From NCBI RefSeq assembly GCF_003725795.1, contig NZ_RBEE01000011.1, forward strand, positions 62,001-126,000: a DNA stretch of 64,000 nucleotides, in the 5' to 3' direction. This DNA is from Pedobacter jejuensis (GTDB lineage: Bacteria > Bacteroidota > Bacteroidia > Sphingobacteriales > Sphingobacteriaceae). Below, one piece after another: positions 35,306 through 44,551 of the stretch. The translations under genes and the position numbers were made by a program. A model generated the notes under the pieces. The model did not search any database. It was not told the origin of the DNA and saw only the letters and a program-made list of their open reading frames with translations. Every line of letters begins with the position of its first letter. Position 1 is the stretch's first letter.

Positions 35306-35971
35306 TTATTTCTTCTTATTTACTATTGCATTTATCCAACTTGGAGCAAATGGCGAAGTGCAACCTTTAGAAACCGGGTAATCTCTGTAAACTCCAAGTT
35401 TTTCGGCAAGTGCTATTACTTGCGCTCGAAATTGTTCGTGATAGATTCCAATTTGTACTAAACTCGAATTCATTGTCCACTGTACTTCTGGTGCAGCTTT
35501 TGGCATTTCCAATTCTATTCGGGTAAGCAACTCGGCAATATTTATTCCTTCCGGATTTCTGGCTAACCTTCCACTTGTTAAACTCCAACCCGCACGGGCC
35601 AACATTACGTCTTCAGCGTTCATCCACCTCTCTCTAAACTGTTCATTTTCAGCATAGTCTTTGATTACATAATTATAGAACCAATCTGCAGCCCAGGTAA
35701 ACTGCTCTGAAGCTACCATTTTTTCTATCTCATTAGCCGATAATTCTTTGGGATTGAGAATCAATATGGCTAGCATTCGGGCATCAATATTTTCGGTTTC
35801 CCAAAGCTGAATTGCCAAAGCATGGTCTGTTTTTATGTTTTTCGCGATATTCCTGATGTCGCCCATTTTTACTCCAAAAAGATTATCCCGAGCGCCGATT
35901 TTTAGATGCTGTTTTTTAACCTTTTCATCACTTAATGATTCGAGTGTTTTAAGCGTTTCTTGGATATTCAT
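35306..35971 (-). CDS. DNA alkylation repair protein (AlkD-like HEAT repeats)
   Basis: A 221-residue all-helical protein of the DNA alkylation repair family. Typical pieces: KKQHLKIGARDNLFGVKMGDIRNIAK, ALAIQLWETENIDARMLAILIL and EQFTWAADWFYNYVIKDYAENEQFRERWM. True AlkD is a 3-methyladenine glycosylase that does not flip the base; its catalytic Trp, Asp and Arg are not certain here, so enzymatic activity is unproved. The gene faces pyrD tail to tail, nine bases apart. Confidence 0.87.
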   Translation of the reverse strand: MNIQETLKTLESLSDEKVKKQHLKIGARDNLFGVKMGDIRNIAKNIKTDHALAIQLWETENIDARMLAILILNPKELSANEIEKMVASEQFTWAADWFYNYVIKDYAENEQFRERWMNAEDVMLARAGWSLTSGRLARNPEGINIAELLTRIELEMPKAAPEVQWTMNSSLVQIGIYHEQFRAQVIALAEKLGVYRDYPVSKGCTSPFAPSWINAIVNKKK

Positions 35972-36011
35972 GGTATAAAGTTTATCTATTCAAATCTATC
36001 CAAATTTTAAG

Positions 36012-36047
36012 CATAAAAAAAGCATCCTTTGATCAGAAGGATGCTTT
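36012..36047 (-). terminator. Rho-independent terminator of the 56-aa protein gene
   Basis: The stem AGCATCCTT (36021-36029) with AAGGATGCT (36037-36045) is followed on the minus strand by seven or more T. Confidence 0.85.
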
Positions 36048-36073
36048 AAATCTTTAAAGAAGAATTTTAAAAA

Positions 36074-36244
36074 CTATTTTGCTAATCCAGCTAAAACAGC
36101 ATTGTTTTTAGCCAATTGGTCGTTTTTAGGTTGTGCTGAGCGACTTCCTAATTCGATGTTAGTAGCTCTTTTTAAAAAATCTACATCTTGTTGTGCAAAG
36201 TTTTTATTTCTTCTGTCTTTTCTTTTTAATCTGGTAACTGCCAT
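36074..36244 (-). CDS. Small basic protein, 56 residues, conserved-type (possible ribosome-associated)
   Basis: An ORF too short for routine prediction starts at ATG 36244: MAVTRLKRKDRRNKNFAQQD and then a less basic half ending NNAVLAGLAK. The N terminus is strongly basic (RLKRKDRRNK), as in small ribosomal proteins. It has a clear terminator (36012-36047) and sits just downstream of tRNA-Cys on the same strand. I recall similar short K/R-rich proteins in other Bacteroidota, and a Bacteroidota-specific ribosomal protein (bL38) has been described from a ribosome structure, but I cannot confirm that this is it. Confidence 0.75.
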   Translation of the reverse strand: MAVTRLKRKDRRNKNFAQQDVDFLKRATNIELGSRSAQPKNDQLAKNNAVLAGLAK

Positions 36245-36278
36245 GGTAATAACCTTTTAATTATTTTATTTGTACAAA

Positions 36279-36352
36279 TGGAGGTCGAGAGCGGATTCGA
36301 ACCGCTGTAGAAGGTTTTGCAGACCTCTGCCTAGCCACTCGGCCACTCGACC
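36279..36352 (-). tRNA. tRNA-Cys (GCA)
   Basis: On the minus strand the acceptor arms GGTCGAG (from 36352) and CTCGACC pair, the anticodon loop is CTGCAAA with anticodon GCA, and the T loop is GGTTCGAATCC. The 3' CCA is encoded (36279-36281). D loop reads GGCCGAGTGGCTAGGC. Confidence 0.97.
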
Positions 36353-36421
36353 TTTAAATTCAAGGCTGCAAAAATAGCAATTTATACTTAGCTAACAAAT
36401 ATTATCTAACAAATTATCCTT

Positions 36422-37168
36422 TTAATTTTTAGCTCTGGCAATTTCTGAGCAAAATATTGCAGCACTCACCGCTACATTTAACGATTCTGCATCTCCAAAT
36501 CTAGGGATGGTAACGGGTTGATTTATCTTTGCAATAACTTCTGGCGTTATGCCTTTTCCTTCATTGCCTAAAATTATTAATCCTTCATTTCCCCAATTGG
36601 TTTTGTAAATTGAGTTGCCATCTAACAAGGCTCCAAATACCAAGATGTTACTATTTGCTAAAAGCTTAGGAAGATTTTCATAGTAAATATTTACCCTTGC
36701 TAAAGAACCCATTGTTGCCTGTACAGTTTTCGGATTATAAGCTTCTACACAATCTTCTGAACAGATTATATTTTTAAAGCCAAACCAATCGGCGGTACGA
36801 ATTATGGTTCCTAAATTACCCGGATCTTGAATGCCATCGAGCACCAACGTAAACTGATTTTTAAAGTATTTTAAATCTGCAGGTACTGTTTCAGGAATAT
36901 GAATAACGGCTAAAAAATTTTGTGGCGCTTGTAAGGCACTAATCTTATCTAATTCAGCGTTGGTTACTTCAAATAAGTTTATATTTGCTGGCAATTTGGG
37001 TAATAAACTAAATTGTTCGCCAGTATAAAATATTGTTTGAATTTGGTAGGTAGATTGTAAGAATTCTTTGATAGATTTTAGACCTTCAACCAGAAATAAT
37101 CCGTTTTCTTTGCGATATTTTTTTTGATGTAACGACTTAATAAAACTAATCTGAGATTTTGAAAGCAT
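36422..37168 (-). CDS. TrmH/SpoU family RNA 2'-O-methyltransferase
   Basis: A 248-residue SPOUT-class enzyme that methylates a ribose 2'-OH in tRNA or rRNA with SAM. It begins MLSKSQISFIKSLHQKKYRKENGLFLVEG (substrate-binding domain), then the trefoil-knot motifs: DPGNLGTIIRTADWFGF (motif 1, with the catalytic Arg), GNEGKGITPEVI (motif 2) and VTIPRFGDAESLNVAVSAAIFCSEIAR (motif 3). The RNA target is not evident. The start codon overlaps that of the divergent TamL gene by ten bases. Confidence 0.94.
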   Translation of the reverse strand: MLSKSQISFIKSLHQKKYRKENGLFLVEGLKSIKEFLQSTYQIQTIFYTGEQFSLLPKLPANINLFEVTNAELDKISALQAPQNFLAVIHIPETVPADLKYFKNQFTLVLDGIQDPGNLGTIIRTADWFGFKNIICSEDCVEAYNPKTVQATMGSLARVNIYYENLPKLLANSNILVFGALLDGNSIYKTNWGNEGLIILGNEGKGITPEVIAKINQPVTIPRFGDAESLNVAVSAAIFCSEIARAKN

Positions 37169-39564
37169 ACAAATCCTTTAAATATTCTGAACTGAAAAGT
37201 GTTGCAATATTACTATTTATTATTGTTTTAATTCAGGCCTGTTCATCAACAAAATACATTCCTGATTATCAAGCCATCGTTAAAAAGGTTACCATTGATA
37301 GTATTGATGCTAAGTTTGAAGAAGAGGCTTACAATTATGTTCAGAAAGACATCCGTCCATCATCATCTTTTAGTATCAACGTGCCGCTTTATAATCTATT
37401 TAACACTAAAGATGGGCGATATAAAACAACCGATATTAAACCTTTTGGTACGCCACCGGCAATTTTAGATAGTACTTTAGTAGAAATATCAAGAACGCAG
37501 ATTGAAAAATTTTTAAAAGGAAAGGGATATTTTCAAGCTAAAGTTACATCGAACATAAAGATAGAAGATAAAAAGGCCGAAGTTAATTTTAAGGCACAAC
37601 CTGGTCCGGCATCTTTTATTCGTAACCTTAGTGATTCTATTTTTACACCTGCGGTAAGAACTGCGTATCGTAACGAAAAACCGAAATTTACACACTTACA
37701 TGAAGGTATGCAGTACGATTCGGATTCATTATCATACGAGCGTGAGCAAGTGTATCGGGTAATGAAAGAAAATGGATTTTACAGTTTCCTCCGTCCGTTT
37801 GTAAATTTTGATGTGATTGAAACAAGAGATGTAAAAAACGTTGATTTACGTATGAATATTACGAACCCTCCGAACGGAAATCATAAGCAATACACCATTG
37901 GTACAACCTACATGATTATTGCACCTAGTCCGGAAGGATTTCCAGATTCGTTGCGTAATTATGTAAACAGAGATACCACACGAGGTATTTCATTTACCGA
38001 TTTATCGAAACGATACAGACGAAACCCAATACTTCGATACGATTTCTTAAAAAAAGGTGAAGGGTATGATATTAGAAATGAGAATCTTACATACGACCGT
38101 TTATATGAATTGAACATTTTCAAAAACGTAAAAATTGATTATTATAATCCAGATAGTACGTCAAATAAAGTAAATCCAATTATTTTATTAACGCCGCAAA
38201 AGGTGATGAGCAACAGGGTAGAAGGCGAAGTGCCGTTTAATGGTGGTACCGTTGGATTTAATTTAAGTAATACCTATACAAACAATAATATTTTTCGAGG
38301 AGCAGAACGATTTGAATTTCAAATTAAAGGCGGATTACAATCTAGAATTGGTAACGGTGCTTCTCCTTTTAAAGATATCTATCAAAGAGATTTTTCGGTT
38401 AGTGCAAGTATAACTGTTCCTCGGTTGCTTATACCTTTTTATAAGCCAACACTAGGCTCAAACGGTATGCCGCATACAACTTTTTCATCTAGTTATATTT
38501 ATGCTTTACAACAAGATGTATCCGTAAGAAATATTTTTATTAATTCCATTACGTACGATTGGGTTGAGACTAAATCAAAACTACACTCATTTACGCCATT
38601 AAATTTTGAGTACCGTTTCGGTAATTTAGATCCTTCAATTGATTTAAATACCGTTCAAAATAACCTTTATTACTCTACTTTATTGGCAAGAAAAGATTTG
38701 ACTTTAGGGATGAAATATACGTACACCTTAAATGCAGATAAACTAAATCAGTTAAGAACATTTGTGTATTTACGAGGTGGAATAGACATTGCGGGCAATC
38801 TTTTACAGGCGGTATCAAATTTTAATAATAGAAAGCATAATCCAAATAATTTTTTAGATGCTGATTCTTTAGAGCGTGATTATGCCAAAATATTAGGTTT
38901 GCCGTATAACCAGTATATAAGGCCAGAATTAGATATTAGATATTATAAGCATTTAGGCGGAGACCGGCAGTTTGTGGCTAGAATGAATGCTGGCGTTGCT
39001 TATGCTTATGGAAACTCAGTATTTATGCCATTTGAGAAAAGATTTTTTGCAGGTGGTTCAAGTGGAATCCGGGCATGGCAAGCCAGAACTATCGGTCCTG
39101 GAAATTATAACAGAGCAACATTGGCTTCTGATACGATAAGAAGAGCCGTGTTTGGACTTGATCAATTGGGAGATTTAAAAATCGAAACCAATTTTGAATA
39201 TCGTAATATTGTTTTCAGGAAATTTTTTGGTGGCGTTTTAAAGGGTGCAGCTTTTGTTGATGCAGGAAATATCTGGAACTTAAATGCCGATGAAGGTGAA
39301 GAAAAAATGTTAAAGCTAAGCAAGCTAGTTCAGCAACTTGCCATTGGAACAGGTGTTGGTTTAAGATATGATGTGCAATATTTTGTATTTAGATTTGATA
39401 TTGGTTTAAAACTAAAAGACCCACAATTTTCTGGTTCAGACCAGTGGGTAATTGGTAAATTTTTATCAGGCGGAAGAGACTTTAAAAATGCCTACAATGC
39501 AACACATGGTCCTGATACCTATCGTTTCCTTCAGTATAATTTTGGTATAGGTATGCCGTTTTAA
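37159..39564 (+). CDS. tamL: TamL-type outer-membrane assembly lipoprotein (BamA/TamA family)
   Basis: An 801-residue Omp85 protein. The leader KAYKSFKYSELKSVAILLF...IQACSSTKYIP has a lipobox at LIQACSS, the mark of the Bacteroidota TamL lipoprotein version of TamA. POTRA-like domains cover about residues 40-330 (FKNVKIDYYNPDSTSNKVNPIILLTPQ), and the beta barrel the rest, with the Omp85 motif FFAGGSSGIRAWQARTIGPG and a C-terminal strand ending GMPF. It is likely to help assemble outer-membrane proteins with TamB, which is not in the window. The only possible start in frame is TTG at 37159 (or ATT), since a stop lies at 37147. Confidence 0.9.
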   Translation: MKAYKSFKYSELKSVAILLFIIVLIQACSSTKYIPDYQAIVKKVTIDSIDAKFEEEAYNYVQKDIRPSSSFSINVPLYNLFNTKDGRYKTTDIKPFGTPPAILDSTLVEISRTQIEKFLKGKGYFQAKVTSNIKIEDKKAEVNFKAQPGPASFIRNLSDSIFTPAVRTAYRNEKPKFTHLHEGMQYDSDSLSYEREQVYRVMKENGFYSFLRPFVNFDVIETRDVKNVDLRMNITNPPNGNHKQYTIGTTYMIIAPSPEGFPDSLRNYVNRDTTRGISFTDLSKRYRRNPILRYDFLKKGEGYDIRNENLTYDRLYELNIFKNVKIDYYNPDSTSNKVNPIILLTPQKVMSNRVEGEVPFNGGTVGFNLSNTYTNNNIFRGAERFEFQIKGGLQSRIGNGASPFKDIYQRDFSVSASITVPRLLIPFYKPTLGSNGMPHTTFSSSYIYALQQDVSVRNIFINSITYDWVETKSKLHSFTPLNFEYRFGNLDPSIDLNTVQNNLYYSTLLARKDLTLGMKYTYTLNADKLNQLRTFVYLRGGIDIAGNLLQAVSNFNNRKHNPNNFLDADSLERDYAKILGLPYNQYIRPELDIRYYKHLGGDRQFVARMNAGVAYAYGNSVFMPFEKRFFAGGSSGIRAWQARTIGPGNYNRATLASDTIRRAVFGLDQLGDLKIETNFEYRNIVFRKFFGGVLKGAAFVDAGNIWNLNADEGEEKMLKLSKLVQQLAIGTGVGLRYDVQYFVFRFDIGLKLKDPQFSGSDQWVIGKFLSGGRDFKNAYNATHGPDTYRFLQYNFGIGMPF

Positions 39565-39572
39565 GGGCATCT

Positions 39573-40103
39573 TTAAAATAAACCTTTCAATGCATCAAAT
39601 ATGCTTTCGAAAAACGTACCTATGTTTAAGCCATTGCTATGGTTAAAATAAACAAAAACTAAAAATATAATTACAATAAAAATTATCAGTTTTCTAAAAG
39701 CAAAAGCTAGTATTACCAGTATTATAGGAATGATAAAAAGCAATAAACTATTTATTGCATAAGGCGTTAAATCGTTATCTTTTTTATAAACATATACCAA
39801 TTTTCCATGCGTACCAGTATCGTTTTGGTGTTTTAGGTAGACAAGAGTAGAGCGCTCTATTGGTAATGGAAGTACTGCAATCCCATCATTAAATTTAAGG
39901 CTTTGGGTAAAGCCACTTACACTAAATGTGTATATACCATTTATGTTTTCATTTGGTTTATCTAACGAATCTGCAGCTATTATGGCTAATTTACTGTTCT
40001 TTAATAAGTTTTCCTTAACTAAAAAATTGTTAATTGCTGCTGTTTGGGCAGAAGCAAAAAAGCCTGTTAAGCATAAAAAAAATAATAAAAATCCTCGTTT
40101 CAT
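39573..40103 (-). CDS. Small membrane protein of unknown function, coupled to the patatin gene
   Basis: A 176-residue protein I do not recognise. It has a signal peptide (MKRGFLLFFLCLTGFFASAQ), a soluble part of about 95 residues with beta-rich content (INGIYTFSVSGFTQSLKF, STLVYLKHQNDTGTHGKLVYVY), and two adjoining hydrophobic segments near 120-155 (SLLLFIIPIILVILAFAF and LIIFIVIIFLVFVYF). Its start overlaps the stop of the patatin-like gene by four bases (ATGA type), so the two are translated as a pair and probably work together at the cell envelope. Confidence 0.7.
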   Translation of the reverse strand: MKRGFLLFFLCLTGFFASAQTAAINNFLVKENLLKNSKLAIIAADSLDKPNENINGIYTFSVSGFTQSLKFNDGIAVLPLPIERSTLVYLKHQNDTGTHGKLVYVYKKDNDLTPYAINSLLLFIIPIILVILAFAFRKLIIFIVIIFLVFVYFNHSNGLNIGTFFESIFDALKGLF

Positions 40104-42418
40104 TCTATAGAGCGTTTGTTGTAAATCAAATAGCCAATGTGCAATAATACACCATTTCTTTTAATTGCATCGTTATATAAATTATAACTAAAGCTTACTG
40201 GCCCAACCGGAGTTTGATATACTAAACCAGCGGTACCTGCATATCTAAGTTTAGTGATTGCCTTTGCGTATGCAGCATCTTGCAAATTATTTAATTCATA
40301 TTCTTTATGAGGCAAAAATAAATAACCTTCTAATCTAAAGTCTAAATTTTTTCTCAAACTGTAAATATTTTTAATCCCACCTGCAGCATAAGTAGATGCC
40401 CTAAACTTATCTAAAAACAACGAACGACTATCTTGTAATGGATAAAAAGCAGGCGATGCCAATAATGTGCTATAATAATTATTAAATAATGGTTGGTTGG
40501 ATATTACACCTTCAATCAAATAACCCAAAGTGTATTTTTTGTAGTGGAAGAAATAATTTTCTTGAGTTAGCTTTATGCCAATCCACTGCCTTAAATTGGT
40601 TGAAGATTTTATAGTATTTGGCGGTACCGTATTTCTAAAAATATTACCAGGATTATAATTCTCTCTTCCGGTGGTAAAATTGAAACTCAATAAAAAGCTT
40701 TGTCCACGGGTTGCATATTGCTTTCGGTTTAGAGAACTTTTCTCCAGGTTTAAAGAACCTTTAAAGCCATTAAAAATGGTTTGGTCGAGCAAATCTCCGG
40801 CAGAGAATGAATTATTAGGGCTATACCTATCGTTGTTGTTTATAAACGCAGAGTGAAGTACAATTTTGGTATTATAATTTAAAGGAACACCCATCGTAAT
40901 ATCAATCTTTCTATCAGATTGGTCGATATAAATTGGTTGGGGATTCTCGATAAAAATCTGGCTGGTATTATAATAATTCCAGTGATTGTAAGTTAATTCT
41001 GCACCTAAAAACAAAGGCAATTTTGTAGGATAATCTATCCGGCCGCTAAGCTGTACTGATTCGTAAAAACGGCCTGAATAAAAACTGGTTCCAAAAGTAT
41101 AGGCTTTACGGTTTAGATAATTGTATTGTGCACCCAAGAAAACATTGCTAATGGGCCGGGTAGAAATATTACCTCCTAAATCGAGTTTGAAACTCTTTTT
41201 TGGTTGGGCCACAACTTCGAAAGTGTAGTTATCAGTTGCTGGCTCATAAACAATTTTTGGGTAAATGGTTTCGAAGGTTTGGTCGGCCACCAACTTATAG
41301 TATCCTCTTTTAATATCCTGTAAGTTAAAAGTTTCCTTATCACTTTTAAAAAGGCGTTCTACATATCGTTTTTGTTGTTCATTTACACCACTAACCGTAA
41401 TGTTGCTAAATCTGAAATCGGGTTTTTTCTTATTAAATTTTTCTCTTCGCTTCGCTAAATCTTCATCACTAACACGCCTGCTAATAAGTGCTTTAATTTT
41501 TTCCATATCAGCCATAGTGGCATCGTAGCCTTTTTTTATTAAATCTTCTACCGGAGAAAAATTGGTAATGCTATAATTGGCCAGTTCTGGCTGAATGTAA
41601 ACACCATTTTTACCAACCATGGTCGAATCTGATTTGGAGAGAAACATAAAAACAAGAAATCGGTTCATCAAACGGTCATCATTGTTTTTCGGATACTCAT
41701 TATATGTTTTCGAAGAAACGTTTGCCCCGATAACATAATCGGGTTTAAAATCACGCTCCATCACATCAACAGGGAAATTGTTATATAAGCCACCATCAAA
41801 AACGTACTTGCCATCTAGTTTAATAGGTCGGTAAATAATTGGAACCGTCATGGTAGCTCTTACCGCTTCAGCCAAGCTGCCTTTACTTACCGTTATACTT
41901 TTTTGCGAAAGCACATCGGCAACCATACACCGAAAGGGTACAAATAGATTATCGAAATTATCTTTTGAAACTGCCGATGCTTGAGAGAACAGTTCCAGGA
42001 AAGCAAAGTTTAGCGGTATATCATTAATTAAATTAGAACGGAAGCTAAAATGGAAACCTGTATCAATAGCAACCTTTGCGGTAAGCATGGATGCATTTGG
42101 TGCATTTTTTTCGAAAAAGTAGGTGTAATCACTTGTGTATTTGCCATTAACCCAGTTTTGGAATTCATCGCTGGTAGCAATTTTTTCTATCTGAGCCGGA
42201 GAATAGCCTGCCGCATACATGGCCCCAACAATGCCTCCCATTGATGTTCCGGTAATATAATCAATCGGGATATGATTTTCTTCTAATGCTTTTAACGTAC
42301 CAATGTGCGCCAAACCTTTAGCACCACCTCCGCTAAAAACCAAACCAACTTTTTGTGCTTGCAATTGATTACAGCACAAAACGAAAAGCATCAGCAAATA
42401 TCTCTTAAAAGTTACCAC
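40100..42418 (-). CDS. Patatin-like phospholipase with POTRA and outer-membrane beta barrel (PlpD-like, type Vd)
   Basis: A 772-residue fusion. Residues about 24-270 are a patatin lipase domain: oxyanion loop SGGGAKGLAHIG, nucleophile elbow GTSMGG (Ser about residue 62) and catalytic Asp in FDGGLYNNFPVDV. A POTRA-like domain follows (FRFSNITVSGVNEQQKRYVERLF), then an Omp85-type 16-strand barrel (about 410-772) ending with GYLIYNKRS. This order is that of type Vd autotransporters such as PlpD, which display a phospholipase. The start is GTG at 42418; the next ATG would cut the leader short. The downstream gene overlaps by four bases. Confidence 0.92.
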   Translation of the reverse strand: MVTFKRYLLMLFVLCCNQLQAQKVGLVFSGGGAKGLAHIGTLKALEENHIPIDYITGTSMGGIVGAMYAAGYSPAQIEKIATSDEFQNWVNGKYTSDYTYFFEKNAPNASMLTAKVAIDTGFHFSFRSNLINDIPLNFAFLELFSQASAVSKDNFDNLFVPFRCMVADVLSQKSITVSKGSLAEAVRATMTVPIIYRPIKLDGKYVFDGGLYNNFPVDVMERDFKPDYVIGANVSSKTYNEYPKNNDDRLMNRFLVFMFLSKSDSTMVGKNGVYIQPELANYSITNFSPVEDLIKKGYDATMADMEKIKALISRRVSDEDLAKRREKFNKKKPDFRFSNITVSGVNEQQKRYVERLFKSDKETFNLQDIKRGYYKLVADQTFETIYPKIVYEPATDNYTFEVVAQPKKSFKLDLGGNISTRPISNVFLGAQYNYLNRKAYTFGTSFYSGRFYESVQLSGRIDYPTKLPLFLGAELTYNHWNYYNTSQIFIENPQPIYIDQSDRKIDITMGVPLNYNTKIVLHSAFINNNDRYSPNNSFSAGDLLDQTIFNGFKGSLNLEKSSLNRKQYATRGQSFLLSFNFTTGRENYNPGNIFRNTVPPNTIKSSTNLRQWIGIKLTQENYFFHYKKYTLGYLIEGVISNQPLFNNYYSTLLASPAFYPLQDSRSLFLDKFRASTYAAGGIKNIYSLRKNLDFRLEGYLFLPHKEYELNNLQDAAYAKAITKLRYAGTAGLVYQTPVGPVSFSYNLYNDAIKRNGVLLHIGYLIYNKRSIE

Positions 42419-42446
42419 CCCTAAAAATAAGGTTTTCTTTTAAAAT

Positions 42447-42920
42447 TTAATTCAGTATGAAGATGTTATATGTTAAAAATGATGCAAAACTTACCCAAAG
42501 TATGTATGGAATGAAAATTAATCCTGCCCATTTATTTATTTTATAAAAAGTAACTGCATTAATAATGATGAAAATTAACAGCAGCATAATTTCGATAAGC
42601 GCTATACCTATTTCATGAAGGTAAAAGAAAATGAACGACCAAGCCAGGTTAAGTAGCAACTGGATTAGGTAAATGGCTACCGTTCTTGGAAAATGCACAA
42701 TTCTATCTCTTCTTACCCATACCAAGTAAGCTGCAATACCGATTAAAAGATAAAGGCTTGTCCAAACGGGTGCAAATAACCAATTTGGTGGGTTAAACGA
42801 TGGCTTATTTAGTGTTGGATACCAGGTTTGAACTGACTTAGCGGTTGCAAAGCCGCCCAATGCACCAATGCTTAAGGTTATTAAAATATTTATTATAAAT
42901 GCTAATGGTTTAAATTTCAT
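42447..42920 (-). CDS. tspO: TspO/MBR family protein
   Basis: A 157-residue five-helix membrane protein of the TspO/peripheral benzodiazepine receptor family. The signature is AKSVQTWYPTLNKPSFNPPNWLFAPVWTSLYLLIGIAAYLVW, with the conserved Trp and Asn-Pro residues, and NLAWSFIFFYLHEIGIALIEI. Bacterial TspO binds porphyrins and has been linked to stress and tetrapyrrole regulation. It follows the frameshifted M28 gene on the same strand with a 44-base gap; no functional link is evident. Confidence 0.95.
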   Translation of the reverse strand: MKFKPLAFIINILITLSIGALGGFATAKSVQTWYPTLNKPSFNPPNWLFAPVWTSLYLLIGIAAYLVWVRRDRIVHFPRTVAIYLIQLLLNLAWSFIFFYLHEIGIALIEIMLLLIFIIINAVTFYKINKWAGLIFIPYILWVSFASFLTYNIFILN

Positions 42921-42964
42921 TGTGCTAATTTCTGTTTAAACGAGCAAAAAACCTAAATTTTTTA

Positions 42965-44313
42965 TTAGCGACCAATCGCAGGAACTGCCGGTAAACTTTC
43001 ATTATCTTCATTACCTACGCTTTGAACTGCAAAAAGATAATTGTCTTTGCTATATGGCAATCGCATTTCGGTTGCTGTTGTAAAAAACTTTTTCTGCCAA
43101 ACCGCACTGCTGGTTTCACGCATTAAAATGTAGTAGCCTTTAACCGTTCCGTTAACTGGTGCTTCCAATATAAATACGTCGAATTGCTTAGATTTTTAAC
43201 ATCAACTTTTACTTCTGTTGGCATTGAAGGTGCTTTAGCAAGATTGGCCAATACGGCAATGTTTACGGCTGTATTTTTTCTTAAGTATTCAAAATCCATA
43301 AATTCAATTAAATCGCCATATTTAACGCCGTTTTCTGTTCTTAAATCCTGATGTTGGTGCTCAAAATTTTCGTTCATTTCAGTTAACCTAACCGCACTAA
43401 AGCCATTTTCCACAAAAGGTGTGTGGTCGCCGCCACGCAAAAACCTATCATTACGGTAAATCAATTTTATTTCAAGCTGATCAACATATCGTTCACCTGT
43501 TTCTTTAACGTAGCGAGCAAGTTGTCTGCTTTTGCCATCATTTTCTAAACCAAACTGACGAATATTTTTTGCGTTTTTATCCAATTCAAAACTTGGTAAA
43601 CCCTCGCTAAATACGCGGAGTTTAGTATTGTCAATTATTTGGGTTTCGCTTGCATTATTGCTTCCAATCATATCGTTGTTAAGCATGGCTTCTATATCCC
43701 AGCCTTCTTTTTTAGCCTTTGCAGCCATAAATCCCGAACCTAATAAAGATTGCTCTTCGCCACTAACGGCTACAAAAATTATTGTTGCAGGAAATTTATA
43801 TTGGCTCATAATTCTGGCCGCTTCAATTACCCCAGCCACACCGCTACCGTCGTCATTTGCTCCTGGCGCATCACTTACTCGGTTCATCACATCCGTTACG
43901 CGACTATCTAAATGGCCACTAACCACAAAAACGCGTTTGTCATTTGCATCAGTTCCTTTTAAAATGGCAACTGCATTACCCAAGTTAATGGGTTTATCAA
44001 CACGTTTTCCATCAGCTTTAATTGTTGTGGTATCTAAAAAAGCAGTTAATCTGCCATCACCAGATTTAGCAAATTGGGCAAATTTACTTACCACCCAATT
44101 TCTTGCCGCACCAATTCCTTTTGTTTTACTTTTGGTATCGCTTATTGTACTTCGTGTTCCAAAAGCAACCATTTTTGTGATGTAGGCTTTTAGCGAATCA
44201 GGGTTTACCGATTTAACCATTTTATCAATATCAGCATTGCGATTTACAATGGTTTGGGCGCTTAAAGAAAAAGCTAAGTAGCTTAAAACAAGAAATGTAA
44301 ATATTTTCTTCAT
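42965..44313 (-). pseudogene. M28 family zinc aminopeptidase, C-terminal domain frameshifted
   Basis: The frame from ATG 44313 has a signal peptide (MKKIFTFLVLSYLAFSLSAQ) and an intact M28 catalytic core: SGHLDSRVTD (His ligand), PGANDDGSGVAG (bridging Asp), VAVSGEEQSLLGS (catalytic Glu-Glu), LNNDMIGS (Asp) and GGDHTPF (His). After SNSTYLYW it runs out in KHQLTERLKATTF at 43123. In the next frame (43168-42965) the natural continuation follows: EAPVNGTVKGYYILMRE ... PAVPAIGR, an Fn3-like tail. Adding one G to TTGGAAG near 43170 (giving TTGGGAAG) rejoins the halves. The run of G makes a sequencing error plausible; the catalytic domain itself would be unaffected. Confidence 0.9.
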
Positions 44314-44551
44314 TCAGGAATAATTTGTAAGCTAATGTATTAAATTTTGATAATTGTTCCTTATATATCCGGTTAATTCCTGTAACAATTTAAAGATAGG
44401 TATGGGAATATGGCTATTTAAATTATTTATCTGTTATAGTATCGCTATTCTATTAAAACTCCAAAAAATCCAATGCTAAAAAAAATAATTTCTATATTTA
44501 TACTTTTTAAACTTGTTATAAATTTTTCCCGTATCATCCCAATTATTTCTA

